This document shows, one piece after another, positions 34,357-42,487 of a stretch of 64,000 bases of DNA. This DNA is from an uncultured Blautia sp. GTDB lineage: Bacteria; Bacillota; Clostridia; Lachnospirales; Lachnospiraceae. The DNA lies in the NCBI GenBank assembly GCA_900541985.1, contig UQLX01000001.1, positions 182,750-246,749 of the forward strand. Direction: 5' to 3'. How positions within the stretch are numbered: the stretch's first letter is position 1; each line of letters starts with the position of its first letter. The translations under genes were made by a program, and so were the position numbers. The notes under the pieces are model-generated. The model did no database searches, was not told the DNA's origin, and worked only from the letters and a program-made list of their open reading frames with translations.

Positions 34357-35703
34357 ATGAAGCTTGCAATACCTTCCAGCGCAGAAAAAATACTGCGCAT
34401 TTTGGAAGAAAACGGATATGAGGCTTATGTGGTAGGCGGTTGTGTCAGAGATTCGATTCTGGGTCGAAGACCAGATGACTGGGATATTACCACATCAGCT
34501 TCTCCGGAGCAGGTAAAGGGATTGTTCCGGAAAACAGTGGATACCGGACTGCAGCATGGAACGGTTACCGTTCTTATGGATAAAGAAGGATTTGAAGTGA
34601 CGACCTACCGGGTGGATGGCGATTACGAAGATGGACGGCATCCGAAGGAGGTAATGTTTACTTCCAGTCTGGAAGAGGATCTGAAACGTCGTGACTTTAC
34701 TATTAATGCCATGGCCTATCATCCGGACCGGGGACTGGTAGATCTGTTTCATGGGCTGGAGGATATGGAAAATCAGGTGATCCGCTGTGTGGGAGATCCG
34801 ATGGAACGTTTTCGGGAAGATGCGCTGCGGATTCTTCGGGCTGTGCGGTTTTCTGCACAGTTGGGATTTACGATCGAGGAAAATACCCGGGAAGGAATAC
34901 GTTCTCTTGCCCCGAATCTGAAAAATGTCAGCGCAGAGAGAATTCAGGTGGAATTGGTGAAGCTTCTGGTTTCACCTCATCCGGATTATCTTCGTACCGC
35001 TTATGAAACCGGAATTACCAAGGAATTTCTTCCGGAATTTGATGCCTGCATGAAGACGGAGCAGAATACTCCTCATCATTGTTACAATGTAGGGGAGCAT
35101 ACGCTGCACAGTCTTTTGAATATCCGGGCAGATAAAGTACTGCGTCTGACAATGCTTCTTCATGATATGGGGAAACCAGTGGTGAAAAAGACAGATGAGG
35201 ACGGCAGAGATCATTTTAAAATGCATGGACAAAAGAGCGAGCAGATGGCAAAAACCATTCTTCGCCGCCTTAAATTTGACAATGATACACTTTATAAAGT
35301 ATGTCGTCTGGTAAAATGGCATGATGCCAGACCTCTTCCGGAAATGGCGGCGGTGCGTCGGGCAGTGAACTGGATCGGAGAAGATATTTTTCCGCTGTAT
35401 CTGGAAGTCCAGAGAGCAGATATGCTGGCTCAAAGCACTTACAGAAGAGAGGAAAAAGAGAAACGTCTTCGGGGAGTAGAGGCCTGCTATGAAGAAATCA
35501 TGCAGAAAAAGCAGTGTGTTTCTTTAAAGACGCTGGCAGTTACCGGACGGGATCTGATCGCAGCCGGATGCAGACCCGGACCGGAACTCGGAGATATTCT
35601 GGACGGTATGCTGGAGCATGTTCTGGAAAATCCGGAAGAAAACACCAGAGAAAAGCTGCTGGAGTTTTTGAAAAAAACTCTGGAAAGCAGGACTGAAGAA
35701 TAA
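34357..35703 (+). CDS. cca: CCA-adding tRNA nucleotidyltransferase with HD domain
   Basis: Adds or repairs the 3' CCA of tRNAs. 448 residues: class II nucleotidyltransferase head (VVGGCVRDSILGRRPDDWDITTSA, metal-binding DxD), neck and body (RRDFTINAMAYHP, EDALRILRAVRFSAQLGF), then an HD domain (LLHDMGKP, residues around 265). The frame opens inside proS; I chose ATG 34357, right after the proS stop, with GGAAGAG upstream and the usual MKLAIP start. Probably co-transcribed with proS. Confidence 0.95.
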   Translation: MKLAIPSSAEKILRILEENGYEAYVVGGCVRDSILGRRPDDWDITTSASPEQVKGLFRKTVDTGLQHGTVTVLMDKEGFEVTTYRVDGDYEDGRHPKEVMFTSSLEEDLKRRDFTINAMAYHPDRGLVDLFHGLEDMENQVIRCVGDPMERFREDALRILRAVRFSAQLGFTIEENTREGIRSLAPNLKNVSAERIQVELVKLLVSPHPDYLRTAYETGITKEFLPEFDACMKTEQNTPHHCYNVGEHTLHSLLNIRADKVLRLTMLLHDMGKPVVKKTDEDGRDHFKMHGQKSEQMAKTILRRLKFDNDTLYKVCRLVKWHDARPLPEMAAVRRAVNWIGEDIFPLYLEVQRADMLAQSTYRREEKEKRLRGVEACYEEIMQKKQCVSLKTLAVTGRDLIAAGCRPGPELGDILDGMLEHVLENPEENTREKLLEFLKKTLESRTEE

Positions 35704-35714
35704 GAGTAAGCAAT

Positions 35715-35756
35715 AAAAAGGAATCAGCAGGATTTGTCCTGCAGGTTCCTTTTTTA
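35715..35756 (+). terminator. Terminator of proS-cca
   Basis: AAAAAGGAATC-AGCAGGA pairs with TCCTGC-AGGTTCCTTTTTT: a long stem with T6. Confidence 0.9.
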
Positions 35757-35837
35757 GGACAAAAATCAGACAGCCCTCATAATTTCATAACCTATTTACA
35801 TAAGATAGAAGGTACAAAAAATGAGGGGGAAACAGAT

Positions 35838-36809
35838 TTGTATGATTATGGATTCAGCACCCTGACGCAGTATCAGCTGACGGTCAGAACAACTGCACGT
35901 ACCAGAGGAGGGCTTCTCTGTCAGACGGATCAGGGACCGTTTCTGATCCGGGAGATGAAGGGCTCTGAAAAAAAACTGCTGAGACAGCAGGAGCTTTTGG
36001 TGAGGCTTCAGGAAACTGGAAGTAAGGTGGATACTTATTTCCCAAATAAAGAAGGAGAACTGATTTCCTGCGATAAGGATGGGATTCCATATACACTCCA
36101 GAGATGGTTTGAAGGAAGAGAGTGTGACACCCGGTCAAAGGAGGAAGTCCTGACGGCAGTCCGGGGACTGGCTGTTATTCATAAAGAGATGCAGCTTCCG
36201 GTGGAAACAGATTATATGGAAGGAGATCTTTCTGATGAGTATCGCCGTCATAACCAGGAGCTTAGGAAAATACGCAGATTTATACGGAAAAAAGGTCCTT
36301 CCTCGATATTTGAAAAAGAGTATCTGAGAGTTGTGGAATGGTTTCTGGAACGCGCGGAGAGTGCGGAACAGAGGCTGAAAAACTCTTCTTACCAGCAGCT
36401 TCGGAAAGAAGTGGCCGCAAGTGGAAAAGTTTGTCATGGAGAGTATAACCAGCACAATGTGCTGATCTTAAAAAGGGGAATTGCCATAACCGGATTTTCA
36501 CACTGGTGTTTTGGGATACAGGTGGGAGATCTGTACCGGTTTATGAGAAAAATACTGGAAAAATACAACTGGGATCCGGAGCTTGCTGAAAAAATGCTGA
36601 AAGCTTATGATGAAATCAATCCGATTTCAGAAAAAGAATGGGAAAACCTGAAGCTGCGTTTCTGTTATCCGGATAAATTCTGGAAGCTTTCCAACTATTA
36701 TTATACACATAAAAAAGCATGGATATCGGAAAAAAACACAGAAAAATTACAGACACTGATCGCCCAGAGAAATAAATGGGATAATTTTTGCAAAGAATAC
36801 TTCAGATAA
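35838..36809 (+). CDS. CotS-family spore coat protein (kinase-like fold)
   Basis: 323 residues of the CotS/YsxE family, spore-coat proteins built on an aminoglycoside-phosphotransferase fold. The line FLIREMKGSEKKLLRQQELLVRLQE corresponds to the N-lobe. The catalytic-loop equivalent reads CHGEYNQHNVLI, with H-G-E-Y-N-x-H-N resembling HGD-xxxxN. The DFD-like metal motif reads ITGFSHWCFG, so the phosphotransfer site seems degenerate. The start is TTG at 35838 behind AGGGGGA. A coat role is by family resemblance and by the many sporulation genes in this window. Confidence 0.78.
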   Translation: MYDYGFSTLTQYQLTVRTTARTRGGLLCQTDQGPFLIREMKGSEKKLLRQQELLVRLQETGSKVDTYFPNKEGELISCDKDGIPYTLQRWFEGRECDTRSKEEVLTAVRGLAVIHKEMQLPVETDYMEGDLSDEYRRHNQELRKIRRFIRKKGPSSIFEKEYLRVVEWFLERAESAEQRLKNSSYQQLRKEVAASGKVCHGEYNQHNVLILKRGIAITGFSHWCFGIQVGDLYRFMRKILEKYNWDPELAEKMLKAYDEINPISEKEWENLKLRFCYPDKFWKLSNYYYTHKKAWISEKNTEKLQTLIAQRNKWDNFCKEYFR

Positions 36810-36915
36810 AAACGGTTCATACTTCCCTTTTTCGGAAAACAGGTGTATAATCAGAACTATAAACTGTCCGCAAAACGGATATAAAAAAACAAGACACATA
36901 GGGAGGTATAGCGGT

Positions 36916-38649
36916 ATGGATTACAGAGAAGTATATGAGCAGTGGCTTGCAAACCCATACTTCGATGAGGCAACTAAGGAAGAACTGAAAAACATCGCAG
37001 ACGAAGAGAATGAAATAAAAGAACGTTTTTACATGGATCTGGAATTTGGTACAGCAGGTCTGCGCGGAATTATCGGCGCAGGAACTAACCGCATGAATAT
37101 TTATGTGGTAAGAAGAGCAACTCAGGGACTTGCCAATTATATTGCAAAGGTTGACAAAAAATCTCAGGGTGTGGCTATTGCATATGATTCCCGTCATATG
37201 TCTCCGGAATTTGCACAGGAGGCGGCTCTCTGCCTTGCGGCAAACGGAATCAAGGCTTATATTTTTGAATCCTTAAGACCTACCCCGGAACTGTCTTTTG
37301 CAGTACGTCATCTGGGCTGTATTGCAGGTATCAATGTGACAGCCAGCCACAACCCGCCGGAATATAACGGATATAAAGTTTACTGGGAGGATGGTGCTCA
37401 GATCACTCCGCCTCACGACAGTGGTATCATGGGAGAGGTTAAGGCCATTTCTGACTGGAACACGGTGAAAACCATGGACAAGGCTGATGCAGAAAAAGCA
37501 GGTCTCTATGAAGTGATCGGACAGAATATTGACGATGCATATATGGAAGAACTGAAAAAACAGGTGATCCACCATGATGCTATCCAGGCGGAAGGCAAGA
37601 ATCTGAAGATTGTATATACCCCGCTTCACGGAACCGGAAACATTCCTGCAAGAAGAATCCTGAAAGAACTGGGATTTGAAAATGTATATGTTGTAAAAAA
37701 ACAGGAACTGCCGGACGGCGATTTCCCGACTGTCAGCTATCCGAATCCGGAAGCAGCGGAAGCTTTTGAACTGGGCCTGAAACTGGCAAAAGAGATCGAC
37801 GCAGATCTTGTGCTTGCCACAGATCCGGATGCAGACCGCCTTGGTGTGCGTGTAAAAGATAAGAATGGAGAATACCACGATCTTACCGGAAATATGTCCG
37901 GATGCCTCCTTGCAAATTATGAGATCGGACAGCGCAAGGCAGTAAACGGCAGTCTTCCGGAGGATGGAGCCCTTATCAAGACCATTGTTACCAGCAATCT
38001 TGCTGATGCCATTGCAAAAGGCTATGGAGTAAATCTGATCGAGGTTCTTACCGGCTTCAAATTTATCGGACAGCAGATCCTCGGATTTGAAAACAGCGGA
38101 AAGGGAACCTATCTCTTTGGTTTTGAAGAGAGCTACGGCTGTCTGATCGGTACATATGCAAGAGATAAGGACGCCATTGTAGCAACGATGGCTCTCTGTG
38201 AGGCAGCTGCTTATTACAAGACACAGGGCAAGACTCTGTGGGATGCAATGATCGAAATGTATGAGCAGTACGGATATTATAAAGACGACATCAAGTCAGT
38301 TACTCTGAAAGGCATCGAAGGCCTTCAGAAGATCCAGGAGATCATGGATACCCTTCGTCAGAATCCGCCGGCAGAATTTGCAGGACATAAAGTAGTATCT
38401 GTAAGAGACTATAAGAAGGATACGATTACAGAGCTGGCAACCGGAGAGGTAAAACCGACAGGTCTTCCAAACTCCAATGTACTTTACTATGATCTTACTG
38501 ATGATGCATGGGTATGCGTACGTCCTTCCGGTACAGAGCCGAAGGTTAAATTCTACTATGGTGTAAAAGGTACCTCTCTTGAAGATGCGGATCAGAAATC
38601 CTCTGTTATGGGAGATGCAGTTCTTGCCATGGTAAATGCTATGATGTGA
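36916..38649 (+). CDS. Phosphoglucomutase/phosphomannomutase
   Basis: Alpha-D-phosphohexomutase interconverting glucose-1-P and glucose-6-P (or the mannose pair). 577 residues, the long PgcA-type form. The phosphoserine loop is NVTASHNPPEYNGYKVYW; metal-binding DPDADRLGV; substrate loop GFEESYG; phosphate-binding RPSGTEPKVKFYYGV. GGGAGG precedes the ATG. mazG follows 12 nt later. It likely feeds cell-wall and teichoic-acid sugar precursors. Confidence 0.95.
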   Translation: MDYREVYEQWLANPYFDEATKEELKNIADEENEIKERFYMDLEFGTAGLRGIIGAGTNRMNIYVVRRATQGLANYIAKVDKKSQGVAIAYDSRHMSPEFAQEAALCLAANGIKAYIFESLRPTPELSFAVRHLGCIAGINVTASHNPPEYNGYKVYWEDGAQITPPHDSGIMGEVKAISDWNTVKTMDKADAEKAGLYEVIGQNIDDAYMEELKKQVIHHDAIQAEGKNLKIVYTPLHGTGNIPARRILKELGFENVYVVKKQELPDGDFPTVSYPNPEAAEAFELGLKLAKEIDADLVLATDPDADRLGVRVKDKNGEYHDLTGNMSGCLLANYEIGQRKAVNGSLPEDGALIKTIVTSNLADAIAKGYGVNLIEVLTGFKFIGQQILGFENSGKGTYLFGFEESYGCLIGTYARDKDAIVATMALCEAAAYYKTQGKTLWDAMIEMYEQYGYYKDDIKSVTLKGIEGLQKIQEIMDTLRQNPPAEFAGHKVVSVRDYKKDTITELATGEVKPTGLPNSNVLYYDLTDDAWVCVRPSGTEPKVKFYYGVKGTSLEDADQKSSVMGDAVLAMVNAMM

Positions 38650-38661
38650 TAATGGTGGATT

Positions 38662-39048
38662 ATGGAAGTATTTGAAGAATTTATGGAAGTAGTCAGAGAG
38701 ATCCGGAAGAATTGTCCATGGGATAAGGTGCAGACTCACGAGAGTCTGAAACCCTATCTGGTGAATGAGACGAATGAGCTCCTGGAAGGGATTGACCGTC
38801 TGAAAGAGAAAAATGACAGCGAAAACCTCTGCGAAGAGCTGGGGGATGTTTTGTTTCAGGTTGCGCTTCACAGTGTCATTGCCGAAGAAGAAGGTCTTTT
38901 TACCATTGAAGATGTAATTTCGGGAATTTCCTCAAAAATGCAGTTCCGCCATCCTAAAATATTTTCTCCGGAGAATAAAGAGGTGGTGAATCTTTCCTGG
39001 GATGAACTGAAAAAAAAGGAAAAAGAACAGAGATTGAAACCACGCTGA
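38662..39048 (+). CDS. mazG: MazG-type nucleoside triphosphate pyrophosphohydrolase
   Basis: Single MazG domain of 128 residues that hydrolyses (d)NTPs to monophosphates as house-cleaning. The signature reads CPWDKVQTHESLKPYLVNETNELLEGIDRL with EELGDVLFQVALHS, whose acidic residues bind magnesium. In Bacillus the corresponding protein YabN is fused to a methylase domain; here only the MazG part exists. It stands just ahead of hup-rqcP-yabP, the usual location. Confidence 0.92.
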   Translation: MEVFEEFMEVVREIRKNCPWDKVQTHESLKPYLVNETNELLEGIDRLKEKNDSENLCEELGDVLFQVALHSVIAEEEGLFTIEDVISGISSKMQFRHPKIFSPENKEVVNLSWDELKKKEKEQRLKPR

Positions 39049-39086
39049 ACAGGGCGCTGTTACATGGCAATTTAGCACAAAAAACC

Positions 39087-39115
39087 TTGACAATCCTATG
39101 GAAAAGGTATATAAA
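39087..39115 (+). promoter_or_regulatory. Sigma-A promoter of the HU gene
   Basis: TTGACA (39087-39092), 17-bp spacer, TATAAA (39110-39115). Confidence 0.85.
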
Positions 39116-39190
39116 TAGTAAATAGCGTGTGAACGACAGGAAGCGTGACGCGATAATAAAGAAAGAGAGCATTTTATAGGAGGAAACACC

Positions 39191-39469
39191 ATGAATAAAA
39201 CAGAATTAGTAGCAGCAATGGCGAAAGAGACCAATCTTTCCAGAAAAGATGTAGAGGCAGTTCTGAAATCTTTCACCGATGTTGTAGCATCCGAGCTGAA
39301 AAAGGGCGGAAAGATCCAGCTTGTTGGATTCGGTACCTTTGAAGTAAGCGAGAGAGCTGCGAGAGAGGGAAGAAATCCTCATACTGGCGAAACTATGAAA
39401 ATCGAAGCTTCCAAAGCACCGAAATTCAAAGCAGGAAAAGCTTTAAAGGATCTTGTAAACGATAAATAA
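39191..39469 (+). CDS. hup: HU-type nucleoid-associated protein
   Basis: Histone-like DNA-bending protein of 92 residues. It starts MNKTELVAAMAKETNLSRKD and has the conserved GFGTFEVSERAAREGRNPHTGE arm and FKAGKALKDLVN end. TAGGAGGAAAC precedes the ATG, and it has a strong promoter and its own terminator, consistent with high expression. Confidence 0.97.
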   Translation: MNKTELVAAMAKETNLSRKDVEAVLKSFTDVVASELKKGGKIQLVGFGTFEVSERAAREGRNPHTGETMKIEASKAPKFKAGKALKDLVNDK

Positions 39470-39481
39470 TAAGAGTGCAGC

Positions 39482-39510
39482 AGGGGGGACATTTTGTTCC
39501 CCCTTGTTTT
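39482..39510 (+). terminator. Terminator of the HU gene
   Basis: GGGGGGAC-attt-tGTTCCCCC stem followed by TTGTTTT. Confidence 0.85.
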
Positions 39511-39536
39511 ATATGTAAATAAAATCGGAGGTAACT

Positions 39537-39776
39537 ATGCGTCTTGATAAATATTTGAAGGTTTCCCGTCTGATCAAAAGAAGGACAGTGGCAAACGAGG
39601 CCTGTGATGCAGGCAGAGTCCTTCTGAATGAGAAGCCTGCCAGAGCATCTGCTTCAGTAAAAGCCGGAGATATCATAGAAATCCAGTTTGGAGGCAAGAG
39701 TGTAAAGGCAGAGGTACTGGATGTAAAGGAAACGGTACGCAAGGAAGAAGCGGAAAATATGTTCCGGTATCTGTAA
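39537..39776 (+). CDS. rqcP: S4-domain ribosome quality control factor RqcP
   Basis: Small RNA-binding S4-domain protein of 79 residues (RLDKYLKVSRLIKRRTVANEACDAG then RVLLNEKPARASASV), formerly YabO/Hsp15-like. RqcP stabilises the peptidyl-tRNA and RqcH on stalled 50S subunits during alanine tailing. Its place before yabP-yabQ-divIC matches Bacillus. GGAGG precedes the ATG. Confidence 0.93.
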   Translation: MRLDKYLKVSRLIKRRTVANEACDAGRVLLNEKPARASASVKAGDIIEIQFGGKSVKAEVLDVKETVRKEEAENMFRYL

Positions 39777-39845
39777 AAGAAACGTCTATTTGGTAAAATG
39801 GTTTCATAGATTGTTTAGGGAAAGATATGATAGGAGGCGGACTTT

Positions 39846-40127
39846 CTGGAAGAGAAAACAACGTCACGGTTTCATAGTCTGACTCTGGAAAATCGTCAGG
39901 AAGGCACAGTGACCGGTGTCAGGGATATTCATTCTTTTAATGAAAGCGAAATACTTCTTGCCACAGAAGCAGGAAAAATAGCCATTAAAGGAGAAGGACT
40001 TCATGTGAAAGGTCTGGATCTGGAAAAGGGGATCGCGGATATTCAGGGAAAGGTCAACAGCATTGCCTATCTGTCAAAAAATACTGAAAAAAAAGAAGAA
40101 TCTCTGCTGAAGCGGATGTTCCGGTAA
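39846..40127 (+). CDS. yabP: Sporulation protein YabP, probable CTG start
   Basis: Spore-development protein YabP of about 93 residues. The expected N-terminus EEKTTSRFHSLTLENRQEGTVTGVRDIHSF is encoded from 39849. Reading back, the only initiator-like codon after the stop at 39831 is CTG at 39846, with TAGGAGG at 39831-39837 spaced 8 nt away. A GTG at 39909 exists, but it would remove the conserved HSLTLENR segment. YabP is needed with YabQ for cortex formation. yabQ follows after 3 nt. Confidence 0.85.
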   Translation: MEEKTTSRFHSLTLENRQEGTVTGVRDIHSFNESEILLATEAGKIAIKGEGLHVKGLDLEKGIADIQGKVNSIAYLSKNTEKKEESLLKRMFR

Positions 40128-40130
40128 CTT

Positions 40131-40613
40131 ATGAGCGGGTATATGAGATATGAAGCGGTTTTGTTTCTGTTGTCTGTAGGAACAGGCATTTTTCTTTGTC
40201 TGTGTTATCAGCTGCTTGCTGCTCTGCGCAGTATATTCCCTCATTCTTCTTATGCAACCGCACTGGAAGACATTGTTTACTGGACGGCAGCAGGGATTTT
40301 TGTTTTCTGTATGGTATACCGGTTTCATCAGGGAATACTGAGAAGCTTCCTTTTTGCAGGGATTTTTCTGGGAGGATGGATCTGCAGATATACGATAGGT
40401 CCTTTTTTTCGCAGATTTATGGAGACAGTCTGTGGAATTCCAGTAAATTTTGTAAAAAAAAATACAAAGAGGTTGCTATTTCTCTTTAAAAGTTGTAGTA
40501 TTTTAAAGTATAAACATGAGATTTTGCGCCAAAAGAAGGTTTTGAAAAAGAAGAGGTTCAGTCAGATTGAAAAAGTCAAAAAGAAGGAAGACAAAAAAAA
40601 GAATAACGAATAA
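40131..40613 (+). CDS. yabQ: Sporulation membrane protein YabQ
   Basis: Membrane protein of 160 residues required for spore cortex formation. Four hydrophobic segments cover residues 7-32, 42-62, 68-85 and around 90-108; the tail is strongly basic (Lys-rich, residues 110-160). Its place between yabP and divIC is conserved. The tail overlaps the start of the next gene by 47 nt. Sequence identity within the family is low, so the call relies on size, topology and order. Confidence 0.9.
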   Translation: MSGYMRYEAVLFLLSVGTGIFLCLCYQLLAALRSIFPHSSYATALEDIVYWTAAGIFVFCMVYRFHQGILRSFLFAGIFLGGWICRYTIGPFFRRFMETVCGIPVNFVKKNTKRLLFLFKSCSILKYKHEILRQKKVLKKKRFSQIEKVKKKEDKKKNNE

Positions 40614-40881
40614 TTATATTGGAATGGCTGTTATTTCAGTAGTTGTTCTTCTGCTTCTCGGTGTGCTGGCGATGCAGAGTCAGAGCTTAAGGAACAGGAT
40701 TGCATATTATGATGCACAGGCGGCTGAACTGGAAAAACAGATTGCATCAGAACAGGAACGTACGGAGGAGATCGACAAGCGCAAAGAGTATATGCAGACA
40801 GATGAATACGCAGCTGAGGTTGCCAGAGACAGACTTGGTCTTATAAAAGACAATGAAACTGTTTTTGAGGAAGAGAAATAG
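40567..40881 (+). CDS. divIC: Septum formation initiator DivIC/FtsB-like
   Basis: Bitopic division protein, 104 residues: Lys/Arg-rich cytoplasmic end, one membrane segment (about 19-40), then a coiled coil (SLRNRIAYYDAQAAELEKQIASEQERTEEIDK) and the conserved ARDRLGLIKDNE. It works with FtsL and DivIB in the divisome. The likely start is TTG at 40567 inside yabQ; the ribosome-binding site is weak (AGAGG), suggesting coupling to yabQ. Confidence 0.9.
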   Translation: MKKSKRRKTKKRITNNYIGMAVISVVVLLLLGVLAMQSQSLRNRIAYYDAQAAELEKQIASEQERTEEIDKRKEYMQTDEYAAEVARDRLGLIKDNETVFEEEK

Positions 40882-40955
40882 CACGGATCCTGACGAAAAA
40901 TTTTTTTTGTATTCGCCCGTGTTTGACAGATATTTCAGATCCTTTCCCTTATAAT
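40881..40955 (+). promoter_or_regulatory. Spo0A-type promoter of spoIIE
   Basis: Spo0A box TGACGAA (40891-40897) with degenerate box GCACGGA 10 bp ahead (40881-40887). TTGACA (40923-40928) and TATAAT (40950-40955) are 21 bp apart, the same abnormal spacing as in the Bacillus spoIIE promoter and in the spoIIG promoter of this window. Confidence 0.8.
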
Positions 40956-40993
40956 AACCATTTGATGAAGAGTGTGTAAAGGGGAGGGGAAAT

Positions 40994-42487
40994 ATGCAGG
41001 AATGGATGATTGCCATGTTCGTGATCAGCATTATGCTGATCTTTCGGGACATGGCAAAAACTATTTTGGCAGGCTGCAGGCCAAAAAGGAAGGATCAGTT
41101 TGCTGTCTGTGAAAGCCATCCTCAGAAAGAAAAGGTGGAGCGGTATGCGGCCTCTTTTCAGAAGCTTTCAGAGACTTTTTATGGTATGCCATACCGTAAG
41201 GAGTATCTCAGCATCGGGCAGATCGAAAGTATCCTGAGGTGTGCAAATGAAGAAATGTGCAGTCATTGTTATCACAGGGAAATTTGCTGGGGAGACCAGG
41301 CGGATGCCATGAGACAGGGCGGAGAAGCAATGATACGCGCGCTGGAGGAGGGGGATGAGGAAGAGACTGAGGCTGTTCGTTCCCGATGGGCAGAGTTCTG
41401 CTGCAGATCAGTTCCATACCTGGAAACGGTGCGTGTCTGTTTTCAGAAAGAAAAACAGAATCTGGTCTGGAGTAACCGCATGATCGAAAGCCGGCTTGCA
41501 GTGGCCCAGCAGCTTTCGGAAATTTCCAGTATAATGGAAACGGTGGCAGCGGATCTGTATGACATTGCTCCGGCAGAGCCGGTATTCCGTGAGAATCTGA
41601 AAAAAATGCTGAAGAAAAGACATATTGTGCTGAAAAATGCATGGGTTATGGACAAGACTGAAGGACGAAGGCAGATGTTTCTTACTATGAAAGCACGAAA
41701 GGCCCAGTGTGTATCTGTGACAGAAATTGCCCAGATGCTGTCAGGCTTTTGCGAGTGTGCCATGACCTCTGCCCAGGACAGCAGATGCATTGTAAATGGT
41801 GAATACCACACGGTACATTTTGTGGAAGACGTCAGCTATCAGGTTATGTATGGGGTCTCCCGATTGACCAGGGAGGAAGAAAAGGTTTCCGGAGATAATT
41901 ATATATGCAGGCAGGAGGACAATGGAAGATTTATTATGTGTCTGTCTGACGGGATGGGATCCGGAATGGATGCCTGCAGAGAAAGCGAAATTGTAGTAGA
42001 ACTTCTGGAACAGTTTCTGGAATCCGGATTCAGCCAGGAAACAGCTGCCAGAATGGTAAATTCCACTCTGGTGCTGAAGGGTGGAGAGGGAATGTTCTCG
42101 ACGGTGGATATCTGTACACTGGACCTTTATACAGGAATCTGCAGCTTTCTGAAAGCCGGAGCGGCAGCTACCTTTATCAGAAGGGATCACTGGGTGGAGT
42201 CAATTTCTTCGGAAAGCCTGGCTGCGGGACTGATGCAGCAGATTGATTTTGATACGACGTCCCGAAAGCTGTATCACGGTGACTGTCTGATCATGATGAC
42301 AGACGGAGTGCTGGATGCCCTTCCGACAGAGAGGGAAGAAGAAACCATGAAGGAGATCATTATGGATATCCGTGAAGAAAATCCAAGAGAGATCAGCAGA
42401 GGAATCCTGGAAAGAGTTCTGGGCTACAGTGATTACCGGGCAAAGGACGATATGACGGTTCTTGTGGCCGGTATACTGCGTAAATGA
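40994..42487 (+). CDS. spoIIE: SpoIIE-type phosphatase, short form
   Basis: PP2C/PPM serine phosphatase that dephosphorylates SpoIIAA and so releases sigma-F in the forespore. 497 residues against about 830 in Bacillus: only one membrane segment remains at the N-terminus (about 3-22) instead of ten. The regulatory middle contains a Cys-rich stretch (CANEEMCSHCYHREICWGD). The phosphatase core (about 275-497) has FIMCLSDGMGSGMDA, LIMMTDGVLDALP and AKDDMTVLVAGI, with the metal aspartates present. It overlaps tilS by 4 nt. GGGGAGGGG precedes the ATG. Confidence 0.93.
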   Translation: MQEWMIAMFVISIMLIFRDMAKTILAGCRPKRKDQFAVCESHPQKEKVERYAASFQKLSETFYGMPYRKEYLSIGQIESILRCANEEMCSHCYHREICWGDQADAMRQGGEAMIRALEEGDEEETEAVRSRWAEFCCRSVPYLETVRVCFQKEKQNLVWSNRMIESRLAVAQQLSEISSIMETVAADLYDIAPAEPVFRENLKKMLKKRHIVLKNAWVMDKTEGRRQMFLTMKARKAQCVSVTEIAQMLSGFCECAMTSAQDSRCIVNGEYHTVHFVEDVSYQVMYGVSRLTREEEKVSGDNYICRQEDNGRFIMCLSDGMGSGMDACRESEIVVELLEQFLESGFSQETAARMVNSTLVLKGGEGMFSTVDICTLDLYTGICSFLKAGAAATFIRRDHWVESISSESLAAGLMQQIDFDTTSRKLYHGDCLIMMTDGVLDALPTEREEETMKEIIMDIREENPREISRGILERVLGYSDYRAKDDMTVLVAGILRK

